From assembly GCF_041051975.1 (NCBI RefSeq), contig NZ_CP163435.1:8462501-8526500 (forward strand): a stretch of 64,000 bases of DNA. Reading direction: 5' to 3'. The notes under the pieces were generated by a model. That model had not been told where the DNA came from. It did not search any database and saw only the letters and a program-made list of their open reading frames with translations. The stretch's first letter is position 1. Each line of letters begins with the position of its first letter. Shown in pieces: positions 44,014 to 51,910 of this stretch. This stretch comes from Streptomyces sp. R21 (GTDB lineage: Bacteria; Actinomycetota; Actinomycetes; Streptomycetales; Streptomycetaceae). Both the position numbers and the translations under genes were made by a program.

Positions 44014-44577
44014 TCAACGGCCGTACGCCCCCTTGCAGATGACCGACTCCGGGCTGTCCGCCTTCCAGCCGCCGTACTTCCTGCCGAGGGCGCACACGTC
44101 CTGCTGGTTCATCGGGACGCCCTTGGGCACGGCCGGGCCGACGGTGTGCGGTGCGGGCCGGTGCGGCTCCCGCCTCTCCTTCGGCTTCGGGGCGGGGTGC
44201 CGGCGGCGCGGAGTGGTCCCTGACGCTTCTTCGGGTGCGGCTGCGGCTGGGTCCGCCGCCGGGTTCTTCGCCCGTGTGCCCGGCGACGGCTTCCGGGACG
44301 GTCCGATGAGTTCCAGCGCCTCCTTGGCCGGCGCCTGCACGATCTGCGGGTCTGGCTTCTGCGGCCCTGCCTTGCCGTCGGGGCGGGGTTCCGACGGCCG
44401 GGACGGCGCGGCCGACGGGCCGGGGACGAGTGGTCGCTGGACGGTCACACAGCCGGAGAGGGCGGTGACAGCCACGGTGACCAGGAGCGTTGCGGTGGTC
44501 CTCGTTCGATGCACCCGCGCAACTCTGCTGTGTCGGGACCGCTTTGGGGGAGCGGACAAGCGGAGGATGCCCCGCAC
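44014..44577 (-). CDS. Predicted lipoprotein with Pro-rich linker and a two-cysteine C-terminal motif
   Basis: A 187-residue protein with an Arg-rich N-terminus, a signal (TLLVTVAVTALSGC, lipobox LSGC near residue 43), about 100 residues rich in Pro, Ala, Lys and Arg, and a compact C-terminal motif (about 157-187) with MNQQDVCALG, KYGGWKADSPES and ICKGAYG. The two cysteines may form a disulphide. I recognise no named domain. GTG at 44577 has GGAAGG about 8 nt upstream; GTG at 44514 is a shorter alternative with no such site. Confidence 0.72.
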   Translation of the reverse strand: MRGILRLSAPPKRSRHSRVARVHRTRTTATLLVTVAVTALSGCVTVQRPLVPGPSAAPSRPSEPRPDGKAGPQKPDPQIVQAPAKEALELIGPSRKPSPGTRAKNPAADPAAAAPEEASGTTPRRRHPAPKPKERREPHRPAPHTVGPAVPKGVPMNQQDVCALGRKYGGWKADSPESVICKGAYGR

Positions 44578-44676
44578 GGGTGATCCTTCCGCTCCTCCGG
44601 AGGGCGCCGGTGCGTCCGGTGTGACGCCGGGCCTGGTAGCTGTGTACCGCCGGGCCCGGTCCCTGATCGCCGGTCC

Positions 44677-45189
44677 CTAGTCGCCGGTGGCGCCGTCGAC
44701 GCGCTCCCGGAGCAGGTCGGCGTGACCGTTGTGGCGCGCGTACTCCTCGATCATGTGGGTGTAGATCCAGCGGAGGCTGAAGGGCTCGTCGGTGAACCGG
44801 CTCTTGCCCACGGAGGCGTCGTCCAGGGCGAAGCGCGCCGCGTTGCGCCGGGCGATCTCGATCTCGGCCTGCCAGGTGGCGTGGGCCTCCTCCCAGGTGT
44901 CTGCCTCGGTGAGATGGAACTCGCCGTCCGGGTCCTCGTCGCTGAAATAGATCGGCCCCGGGTTGTCGTCCACGAGGACCTTGCGGAACCAGCTCCGCTC
45001 CACCTCCGCCATGTGCCGCACGAGACCCAGCAGGGACAACTCGGAGGGCGGCACGGAAGCGGTTCTGAGCTGGGCGTCGTCCAGTCCCGCGCACTTCATC
45101 GCGAGGGTCCGGCGGTGGTAGTCGAGCCAGCCCTCCAGCATGGTGCGCTCGTCGGCGTTGTTCGCGGGTTCGGTGCGTTCGATGGTCAT
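44677..45189 (-). CDS. DinB-superfamily (DUF664) protein
   Basis: A 170-residue four-helix DinB/DUF664 protein. The three metal-ligand histidines of the family are visible: H in LVRHMAEVE and two in YTHMIEEYARHNGHAD. Many actinobacterial members are thiol-S-transferases that use mycothiol or bacillithiol, which fits this group, but the substrate is unknown. ATG at 45189 has no ribosome-binding site; GATGAT lies 6 nt upstream. A long frame continues upstream through the repeats, but family similarity begins near this start. Confidence 0.82.
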   Translation of the reverse strand: MTIERTEPANNADERTMLEGWLDYHRRTLAMKCAGLDDAQLRTASVPPSELSLLGLVRHMAEVERSWFRKVLVDDNPGPIYFSDEDPDGEFHLTEADTWEEAHATWQAEIEIARRNAARFALDDASVGKSRFTDEPFSLRWIYTHMIEEYARHNGHADLLRERVDGATGD

Positions 45190-45264
45190 GGCCGCATCAT
45201 CGCGGAGCGGGGTGGGGAGGGGCACGGTGTTTTCCGTGCGGCCCGCGACCGGGCCATCGAGGAC

Positions 45265-45342
45265 GCGGTCGTGCTCGCCACCATCGCGGTCGTGCTCGCT
45301 GACCTTCGCGGTCGTGCTCGGCGGCCTCCGCGGTCGTGCTCG
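45265..45342 (+). repeat. Four-copy minisatellite with 21-22 bp period
   Basis: GCGGTCGTGCTCG begins at 45265, 45286, 45308 and 45330, separated by 8-9 variable bases. It lies in the divergent promoter region between the DinB-like and Gfo/Idh genes. Spacers are too short and too variable for a CRISPR array. Confidence 0.85.
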
Positions 45343-45455
45343 CCGGCCTTCGCCGACCGGCGGCCGCCGCAGCCGCCGTATGCTTCCGGTGAGGTCGAGA
45401 TCCGGCCTGCACCCGGTGGCCTGAAACCCGGCGCGCACTCCCTGAGGAGACCCCT

Positions 45456-46367
45456 GTGAAGGTCGGCTGCATCGGACTCGGCGACATCGCGCAGAAGGCC
45501 TATCTGCCGGTCCTGGGCGCGCTGCCCGGGGTCGAGCTGCACCTCCAGACGCGGACGCCGGCGACCCTCGCCCGGGTCGCCGACACGCTCCACCTCCCCG
45601 ACGCGCAGCGCCACACCGACCTCGGTGCTCTGCTCGCTCAGGGCCTCGACGCGGCGTTCGTGCACGCGCCCACCGCCGTGCACCCCGAGATCGTGACGCG
45701 GCTTCTGGAGGCGGGCCTACCGACCTACGTCGACAAGCCGCTCGCGTACGAACTCGCCGACTCCGAGCGTCTCGTGCGGCTCGCGGAGGAGCGGAACGTC
45801 AGCCTGGCCGTCGGCTTCAACCGCCGCTGCGCACCCGCGTACGCGCAGTGCGCCGACCACCCGCGCGAGCTGATCCTGATGCAGAAGAACCGCATCGGGC
45901 TGCCCGAGGAGATCCGCTCGATGATCCTCGACGACTTCATCCACGTCGTGGACACCCTGCGGTTCCTGGTGCCCGGGCCGGTCGACGACGTGACCGTGCG
46001 GGCCCGGGTCGAGGACGGGCTGCTGCACCACGTCGTGCTGCAACTCGCCGGGGACGGCTTCACGGCGCTCGGCGTGATGAACCGGCTCAGTGGGTCCGCC
46101 GAGGAGATCCTGGAGGTCTCCGGGCAGGACACGAAGCGTCAGGTGCTCAACCTCGCCGAGGTCGTCGATCACAAGGGGCAGCCGACCGTGCGGCGGCGCG
46201 GGGACTGGGTGCCGGTGGCCCGGCAGCGCGGCATCGAGCAGGCGGTGCTCGCTTTCCTCGACGCCGTCCGCGCGGGCAAGGTGCTCAGCGCCCGGGACGC
46301 GCTGGCGACTCATGAACTGTGCGAGCGGGTGGTACGGGCGATCCAGGAGCGGTCCGCCGCAGCCTGA
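45456..46367 (+). CDS. Gfo/Idh/MocA-family oxidoreductase
   Basis: A 303-residue NAD(P)-dependent oxidoreductase: Rossmann start VGCIGLGDIAQKAYLP, the conserved YVDKPLAYE (a DKP variant of the usual EKP) and VGFNRRCAP, with DDFIHVVDTLRF as the HxxD-type catalytic region. It is shorter than typical sugar dehydrogenases of the family. Substrate unknown. GTG at 45456 has GAGGAGA 6 nt upstream. Its last 83 bp overlap lnt in antisense. Confidence 0.83.
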   Translation: MKVGCIGLGDIAQKAYLPVLGALPGVELHLQTRTPATLARVADTLHLPDAQRHTDLGALLAQGLDAAFVHAPTAVHPEIVTRLLEAGLPTYVDKPLAYELADSERLVRLAEERNVSLAVGFNRRCAPAYAQCADHPRELILMQKNRIGLPEEIRSMILDDFIHVVDTLRFLVPGPVDDVTVRARVEDGLLHHVVLQLAGDGFTALGVMNRLSGSAEEILEVSGQDTKRQVLNLAEVVDHKGQPTVRRRGDWVPVARQRGIEQAVLAFLDAVRAGKVLSARDALATHELCERVVRAIQERSAAA

Positions 46368-47931
46368 GGGTCCGGGCGCCCTCCGTGGCGCACAGGGCGG
46401 CCAGCACCAGCAGGGCTCCGTGCACCGGCCAGTCGCCGTACCGGACGTACGGGGTGACACCGCGTGCCAGCGGCACGTCGTACACCGCCGACGCGCTCGC
46501 CCCCGTACCGAGCCAGGAGCCGACGCGCTCGCCGCTCGGACCGTAGACGGCGGAGACACCGGTCAGCGTCGCGTGCACCATCGGACGGCCGGTCTCGGCG
46601 GCCCGCAGCGCCGCCAGCGACGCGTGCTGCTCCGGGGCCCAGCTCTGCTGGAACGACGACGTCGACGACTGCGCGAGGAGCACCTCGGCGCCGTCCTGGG
46701 CGAGATGCCGGCTCATGTCGGGGAACGCCGACTCGAAGCACACCATCGGGCCGATGCGCAGCCCGTGTCCGACGTCCATCACCACCTGCTCGGTGCCACG
46801 CCTGCGGTCCTCGCCCGCCGCCTTGCCGACCGAGGTCGCCCAGCCGAGCAGGGAACGCGCGGGGACGTACTCGCCGAAGGGGACCAGCCGCATCTTGTCG
46901 TAGCGGTCGCCGGTCGGGCCCTGCGGCCCCACCAGGACCGAACTCTTGTAGATCCCGGGCCGGTCGGAGCGGCGGGCGTCGACGTTCACGAGTATGTCGG
47001 CGTTGAGCTCACGAGAGAGTCTGGAAATCCGACTAGCCAGGTCGGGGCGGTCGGCGAGGTCGAAACCGACACTGCTCTCGCCCCAGACGATCAGATCCAC
47101 GTCCTGACCGGCCAGCGCGCGGGTGAGCTTCTCCTCGCGGGCGAAGCGCTTGTCGCCGCTGCCGATGCCGTCGACGACACCGGGCTGTACGACGGCGATC
47201 CGCACCCGGCCGTCCGCCTCCGGACGCGGCGCCCATGCCCAGGCCGCCGATGTCGCGGCGGCCGTGGCGACCAACCCCGCCACGGCCGGGACGGCCACGG
47301 CGGGGATACGGGACTCACGCACCGACACGAGTACGGCGACCGCGACGTTGATCGCGACCACCAGGAAGCTGAGCAGCCACACCCCGCCGACCGAGGCGAG
47401 CCGCAGCGCGGGCTCCACCTGCCACTGACTCGACCCGAGCAGGCCCCACGGCCCGCCCAACCCCTGCCAGGACCTGACGAGTTCGACCATCAGCCAGCCC
47501 GACGGCAGCACCACGAGCGCGGCCACGACCTGGCCGGGGGACGGAGCACGCGCGCCTCGACGGGCCGACGTCACGCCCACGGCCTGTCCAGCCGACGACG
47601 GCGGCCCCGCGAGGAACCGTCGTACGAGCCAGCCCCAGGGGGCCCACAGCGCGCCGAGGAGCGCCGCGATGATCACGGTGAAGACATGCAGGCTCGGCAG
47701 CAGCCAGTGGTGCACGGCCAGCATGAACCCGAACCCGCCCAGCCATCCGTCGTACGCGGCCCGCCGTCCCGTCGGCGCCGAGCGGATCAGCAGGATCCAC
47801 GGCACCAGGGCGACGTACGCGAACCACCACAAGGACGGGGCCGGGAAGGCGAACACGGGGAGGGCGCCGGCCAGCGCCGCGAGCGTGCCACGCCGCCATG
47901 GGGAGTCGAGCCAGCTCCTGGGCATTTTCAT
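46285..47931 (-). CDS. lnt: Apolipoprotein N-acyltransferase
   Basis: A 548-residue integral membrane enzyme that adds the third acyl chain to lipoproteins. The N-terminal 230 residues hold six to seven membrane helices; the nitrilase-like domain follows with the complete triad E285 (VWGESSV), K346 (YDKMRLVPFGEY) and C398 (MVCFESAFPD). The last 40 residues are a cytoplasmic Arg/Pro-rich tail. ATG at 47931 has GGGAGG 7 nt upstream. Streptomycetes often carry two lnt genes; this may be one of two. Confidence 0.92.
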   Translation of the reverse strand: MKMPRSWLDSPWRRGTLAALAGALPVFAFPAPSLWWFAYVALVPWILLIRSAPTGRRAAYDGWLGGFGFMLAVHHWLLPSLHVFTVIIAALLGALWAPWGWLVRRFLAGPPSSAGQAVGVTSARRGARAPSPGQVVAALVVLPSGWLMVELVRSWQGLGGPWGLLGSSQWQVEPALRLASVGGVWLLSFLVVAINVAVAVLVSVRESRIPAVAVPAVAGLVATAAATSAAWAWAPRPEADGRVRIAVVQPGVVDGIGSGDKRFAREEKLTRALAGQDVDLIVWGESSVGFDLADRPDLASRISRLSRELNADILVNVDARRSDRPGIYKSSVLVGPQGPTGDRYDKMRLVPFGEYVPARSLLGWATSVGKAAGEDRRRGTEQVVMDVGHGLRIGPMVCFESAFPDMSRHLAQDGAEVLLAQSSTSSFQQSWAPEQHASLAALRAAETGRPMVHATLTGVSAVYGPSGERVGSWLGTGASASAVYDVPLARGVTPYVRYGDWPVHGALLVLAALCATEGARTLRLRRTAPGSPVPPARTVHESPARPGR

Positions 47932-48063
47932 ACGGCGCCTCCCTACACCCCATGGGTGCCTTCAGTGTGCGCGCCGGAGACGATCTCCGACAGGGGGCAT
48001 TCTCCGGCGGGGCGCCTGTTGGTGGGGCGCGCGTCGGACCGGCGCGCGTCGGCGGGCGCCTGT

Positions 48064-48549
48064 TCAGGAGGGCGCCGGCTCCGGAGGGTGCTGCGCGGTG
48101 CGGCGCCACTTCTCCTGGACGACCACGGCGCGCAGCCGCCAGCCCTCGTCGGTACGCAACAGCCCGAACGCGTAGCGGCCGCCGCACACGAAGTCGGGCG
48201 CCGTGGACGCCGCGTCGTGCCCCGCGAACCGCATCGGATTGACATAGTCGGCCTGGATCCGGGCCGTGTCGCCGGTGTCTCCGTCCAGGATCTCGAACCG
48301 CAGGAGCCGGTTGATGATCAGATGCTGGCGCATGGGAAACAACTGCATGCTCTGCGCGAGCCACCCCGAGACCTCGGCGGCGTCTCCTTCGATGCCACCG
48401 GCCGAGCGGTAGTCGGCCCGTCCGTCCGGCGTGAACAGCCTTCGGTAGGCCTCCCAGTCACCGTCGTCCACCGCCACTGCGTACTCGGTGACGATGTCGT
48501 CGACGGCCAACCGGTCCATCACCGTCGCAAGCTCCACACGCTGCGTCAT
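48064..48549 (-). CDS. SnoaL-like (NTF2-fold) protein
   Basis: A 161-residue SnoaL-like cone-fold protein: AVDDIVTEYAVAVDDGDWEAYRRLFTPDG pattern near the N-terminus and a second strand set around FVCGGRYAFGLLRTDEGWRLR. Such proteins can be isomerases, hydrolases or binding proteins; no specific call is possible. ATG at 48549 is where the family-like sequence starts. It reads divergently from the DUF4291 gene. Confidence 0.8.
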   Translation of the reverse strand: MTQRVELATVMDRLAVDDIVTEYAVAVDDGDWEAYRRLFTPDGRADYRSAGGIEGDAAEVSGWLAQSMQLFPMRQHLIINRLLRFEILDGDTGDTARIQADYVNPMRFAGHDAASTAPDFVCGGRYAFGLLRTDEGWRLRAVVVQEKWRRTAQHPPEPAPS

Positions 48550-48643
48550 CGGCACAGTGTTGGCCACGGAGCGTGTCGCGCCAAGAGGGCGCGCAATGAT
48601 ATTCGTTGGCCGGGACCGGTTCCCACACCGCACGCTGGTACCC

Positions 48644-49289
48644 GTGAACGATCAATCCGCTGATCGGGCCACCGGTCGAGCCTCCGACCGACCGCCCGCC
48701 GCAGAGCCCACCTTCCGCGTCCGAGCACGCCATACGCCCTCCACGATCACCGTCTACCAGGCGTACGCCCCCGCGATCGGCCGGCCCGCCGCCCGGGACA
48801 ACCGCTTCCCGGCGGCCTGGAAGCGCGACCGGATGACGTGGATCAAGCCCTCGTTCCTCTGGATGATGTACCGCTGCGGTTGGGGTACCAAGGAGAGCCA
48901 GGAGACCGTGCGGGCCGTGGAGATTCGCCGTGAGGGCTTCGAGTGGGCGTTGCGGAACGCCTGCCTCTCGCACTACGTGCGGGGGCTGCATGCGGACGCG
49001 GGCGACTGGAAGCGGCAGTTGAAGAGGGCGCCCGCTCGGGTCCAGTGGGACCCCGAGCGAGATCTTCGGCTGAACCCGCTGCCGTACCGATCGCTGCAGT
49101 TGGGGCTCGCGGGCGAGGCGGCTGCACGGTTCGCGGACGAGTGGATCGTGGGGATCGATGACGTGACGCCGCTTGCGACGGAGATCCACGCTTTCGTACG
49201 CCGGGGAACTCGACCGCGCGGCGGCGCTGTTGCCCGAGGAACGTCCTTACCCACTCGACGGCGACGTCCTGGAGCATCTGCGGTCATAG
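48644..49289 (+). pseudogene. DUF4291 family gene with an apparent frameshift near its 3' end
   Basis: From GTG 48644 the frame matches the DUF4291 family (TVYQAYAPAIGRPAARDNRF, TWIKPSFLWMMYRCGW, PYRSLQLGLAGEAAARFADEW) up to IHAFVRR at about 49203. After that the frame gives an unfamily-like Arg-rich tail, while the next frame reads AGELDRAAALLPEERPYPL and stops at 49289, which is the expected family end. So one inserted or two deleted bases around 49198-49206 break the gene. It may be a true mutation or a sequencing error. Confidence 0.75.
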
Positions 49290-49373
49290 GCCGACCCCCG
49301 AAGATCGGGGCGGTGAGTCGTCACGCCCTCAGGTCCTGGGGTCTTAGTGCTGGTGTGGCGCCGGAGTCGCGGC

Positions 49374-49553
49374 TCAGGCCGCCTTGATGACCTCTCCCCG
49401 TATCGCGGCGGCCCATTCCACGACCAGCAGTTCGTACTCGGCGCGCTCCTGGGCGGACAGCGTGCCACTGGTGCGCATCCACAGCGCGCGAATCTGTTCG
49501 TTTAACGCCGCCGCAGAACGCACGGAACCAGAGGAGATCGAGTCGGGGGACAT
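49374..49553 (-). CDS. Small 59-residue protein with a TTA codon
   Basis: A 59-residue, helical, acidic protein (SVRSAAALNEQIRALWM, LSAQERAEYELLVVEW). Leu17 is encoded by TTA (49503-49505), the rare codon read by the bldA tRNA, so production should depend on bldA and be developmentally timed. TAGGCT lies 7 nt before the ATG and there is no ribosome-binding site, suggesting a leaderless mRNA. The sequence looks like a conserved Streptomyces small protein; function unknown. Confidence 0.7.
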   Translation of the reverse strand: MSPDSISSGSVRSAAALNEQIRALWMRTSGTLSAQERAEYELLVVEWAAAIRGEVIKAA

Positions 49554-49658
49554 GGCCACAAGCCTAGGGGCAAGGACTGACACTGCGCTACCAGTCGGCT
49601 ACTCATCACGTATGTGGTTGGTCACGGCCGGCGGCGCCGGGATCAGTCGACCCGGGTC

Positions 49659-50030
49659 TCACCCCCGTTCCGCCCAGGCGCGCGACCACGCGAGCAGAGG
49701 CTGCATCGCGGCCACCAAGTCGTCGCCCAGCGGGGTGAGTTGCCAGGTCGACGCGGCCGTCACGGTGGTGATGCCCGCCTCACGGAGTTCCGTGAGGCGG
49801 GTGGACAGGACGCTGGAGGACATGTCGTCGCAGCGGCGCTGGAGATCGCGGAAGCCGAGCGCGGCGCCGCCCCGGTGCAGTTCCCAGATGATGCGCAGGG
49901 CCCAGCGTCTGCCGAGGAGATCGAGGGCCGCCATGACGGGACGGCCGGTCGTCGAGCCGCGTACCGGGCGGCCGGGGGTCGGTGTCCCGGAGGCGAGGGG
50001 ATGCGGATCCGGGTCGGGGTTCGTGGCCAA
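49659..50030 (-). CDS. HxlR-family regulator, divergent from the CMD gene
   Basis: A 123-residue winged-helix HxlR protein: VMAALDLLGRRWALRIIWEL, FRDLQRRCDDMSSSVLSTRLTELREAGI. One cysteine lies in the recognition-helix region, which in related YodB-type repressors senses quinones or thiol stress; this may be similar. The start is TTG at 50030 with GAGAGG 8 nt upstream. It is divergent from the carboxymuconolactone-decarboxylase gene and shares a perfect inverted repeat with it. Confidence 0.83.
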   Translation of the reverse strand: MATNPDPDPHPLASGTPTPGRPVRGSTTGRPVMAALDLLGRRWALRIIWELHRGGAALGFRDLQRRCDDMSSSVLSTRLTELREAGITTVTAASTWQLTPLGDDLVAAMQPLLAWSRAWAERG

Positions 50031-50075
50031 GTGTGTGCCTCTCGAACGGAGTCGATCAACGCCTGCTCAAGCCTC

Positions 50076-50108
50076 ACTCTTGCGCTTCGATTTCAGAAGC
50101 GCAAGAGT
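50076..50108. promoter_or_regulatory. Perfect inverted repeat, likely HxlR operator
   Basis: ACTCTTGCGCTT (50076-50087) and AAGCGCAAGAGT (50097-50108) form perfect 12-bp arms around a 9-bp spacer. The element ends 7 nt before the ATG of the CMD gene and 45 nt before the regulator start, so binding would block transcription of the CMD gene. Confidence 0.8.
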
Positions 50109-50115
50109 TCTGGTC

Positions 50116-50709
50116 ATGAAGCAGCGCATCGACGGCGTCACGCCGCCCTACGAGCCGGAAACCGACCGCGCGTTGCACCGGTGGATGCCGCCCGGTGTCG
50201 CCCGCGAGCCCCTGATGCTGTTCAAGGTCCTGGAACGCCACCCCGAACTGGCCTCGCGCATGCGGGCACTCGGCGCGGGACTCCTCGTCCACGGGCGCCT
50301 GAGCGACGCCGACCGGGAACTCGTGATCGCCCGTGTCACCGCCCGCAGCGGCTGTGCCTACGAGTGGGGCGTCCACATCGCGACCTACGCCGAAGCGGCC
50401 GGACTCACCGCCGAACAGGTCGCCCTCACCGCGACCGGCGCTCCCGACGACCCGGCCTGGTCCGCCCGGCAGTCGGCGCTGCTGCACGCCGTGGACGAAC
50501 TCCACGCCGGCTCGCAGCTGAGCGACGCCGCATGGAGCGGCCTGCGCGCTCATCTCGACGAGCGCGAGTCCCTGGAACTGCTGGTCCTCGCGGGCTGGTA
50601 CCGCACCATCGCGTACGTCGCGAACGGCGTGCGGGTGGAGGGGGAACCCTGGGCGGCGGCGTTTCCGGCGGCCTCCTCGGACGGGCCTGGGTTCCCGGAC
50701 GGGCGTTAG
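50116..50709 (+). CDS. Carboxymuconolactone decarboxylase (AhpD-like) family protein
   Basis: A 197-residue CMD-family protein: GLLVHGRLSDADRELVIARVTARSGCAYEWGVH, with one cysteine and the YEWxxH motif, then AGLTAEQV and WYRTIAYVANG. It belongs to the group that has EWxxH rather than CxxC, so it may be a decarboxylase-like or peroxidase-like enzyme. The divergent HxlR regulator suggests induction by an electrophile or oxidant. Its stop overlaps uppP by 4 nt on the other strand. Confidence 0.84.
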   Translation: MKQRIDGVTPPYEPETDRALHRWMPPGVAREPLMLFKVLERHPELASRMRALGAGLLVHGRLSDADRELVIARVTARSGCAYEWGVHIATYAEAAGLTAEQVALTATGAPDDPAWSARQSALLHAVDELHAGSQLSDAAWSGLRAHLDERESLELLVLAGWYRTIAYVANGVRVEGEPWAAAFPAASSDGPGFPDGR

Positions 50710-51581
50710 CCCGCAGACTCCGCCGCGTGCGGGCTCAGCGCGCCCGTCGCCACCAGCGCGATGATCACGATGCCGAGCGCGATCCGGTACCAGACGAACG
50801 GCATGAAGCTCTTGTGCGAGATGAACTTCATGAACCACGCAATGACGGCATAACCGACCGCGAACGCGATGATCGTCGCGAAGATGGTCGGACCCCACGA
50901 GACATGGCCCTCTTCGGCGGCGTCCTTCAACTCGAAGGTGCCGGAGGCGAGTACGGCCGGCATGGCGAGGAGGAAGGAGTAACGGGCCGCCGCCTCGCGG
51001 GTGTAGCCCATGAAGAGGCCGCCGCTGATGGTCGCGCCGGACCGGGAGACGCCCGGGACCAGCGCCATCGCCTGGCAGACGCCGTAGAGCAGGCCGTCCT
51101 TGGTGTTGAGGTCCACGAGCGTCTTGCGCTGCTTGGCCGCGCGGTGCCTGCCGCCCGTCTCGTCGCGCGCCGCGAGCCGGTCGGCGATGCCGATGACCAC
51201 GCCCATGACGATCAGCATCGTCGCGGTGACCCGCAGATCGCGGAACGGACCCTCGATCTGATCCTTGAGCGTCACGCCGAGCACGCCGATCGGAATCGAG
51301 CCGACGATCACCAGCCAGCCCATCTGCGCGTCGTGATCGCTGCGCATCGCCTTGTTCGTCAGGGAGCGGGACCACGCCGCGAGAATCCGCCCGACGTCCT
51401 TGCGGAAGTAGATCAGCACCGCGGCCTCCGTGCCGAGCTGCGTGATCGCCGTGAATGCCGCCCCCGGGTCCTCCCAGCCCGCGAACGCCGCGGTCAGCCG
51501 CAGATGCGCGCTGGAGGAGACGGGCAGGAATTCGGTCAGCCCCTGGACGAGTCCGAGGATGAGGGATTCAAACCAAGACAT
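50706..51581 (-). CDS. uppP: Undecaprenyl-diphosphatase
   Basis: A 291-residue UppP/BacA membrane enzyme that recycles the undecaprenyl carrier for peptidoglycan. Both signature motifs are intact: LTEFLPVSSSAHL near the N-terminus and VPGVSRSGATISGG in the second half. Length and eight hydrophobic segments match the family. Overproduction is known to raise bacitracin resistance. No ribosome-binding site is obvious before the ATG at 51581. Confidence 0.95.
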   Translation of the reverse strand: MSWFESLILGLVQGLTEFLPVSSSAHLRLTAAFAGWEDPGAAFTAITQLGTEAAVLIYFRKDVGRILAAWSRSLTNKAMRSDHDAQMGWLVIVGSIPIGVLGVTLKDQIEGPFRDLRVTATMLIVMGVVIGIADRLAARDETGGRHRAAKQRKTLVDLNTKDGLLYGVCQAMALVPGVSRSGATISGGLFMGYTREAAARYSFLLAMPAVLASGTFELKDAAEEGHVSWGPTIFATIIAFAVGYAVIAWFMKFISHKSFMPFVWYRIALGIVIIALVATGALSPHAAESAG

Positions 51582-51774
51582 GAAGTTACGTGATCCAAGT
51601 GCTGATCGTCGAAGGGGCGACGGAGGCGGGCGGCGGGCGCGCCGGATCGCGCGCGGTGATCAAGGGTGTTGTGGGGAAGCGTAGCGTCCCGCCGTTACAG
51701 GCCCGCCACAGGGGTTTCGCAGGCGGAGAGGGCGGAGGCCGGCCCGGCGACCCGGAGTCGCGGAGTCCACGGTG
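51582..51774. other. Upstream part of a divergent intergenic region
   Basis: The 329-bp gap between uppP and the Gfo/Idh gene. This half shows only short, weakly biased frames and must hold the uppP promoter, which I could not place. Confidence 0.4.
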
Positions 51775-51828
51775 TTGACCAGCGGCGGAGTGCCGCATAC
51801 GTTGCAGCAGAAGAGAAAGCGCTTGCTG
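51775..51828 (+). promoter_or_regulatory. Promoter and LacI-type operator of the Gfo/Idh-DUF6807-cupin operon
   Basis: TTGACC (51775-51780), a 17-bp spacer and TACGTT (51798-51803) form a strong promoter. At the expected transcription start lies GAAAGCGCTTGC (51815-51826), whose core AAGCGCTT is the classic LacI/GalR-family half-site palindrome. Repression by a LacI protein encoded elsewhere is likely. Confidence 0.75.
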
Positions 51829-51910
51829 TCGCCGGGTCCTCCGGAGTCACCATGCGTTGGCCGACGTCTGACGTCACGTCCTCACGTCCGATGGAGCGCT
51901 GATCACGTCC

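Noticed and set aside
45265..45342. CRISPR array
   Set aside because: Repeats are 13 bp and spacers only 8-9 bp, and no cas genes are present.
46090..48663. 857-residue plus-strand frame opposite lnt
   Set aside because: Low-complexity Arg/Gly/Ala content; lnt with a full catalytic triad occupies the other strand.
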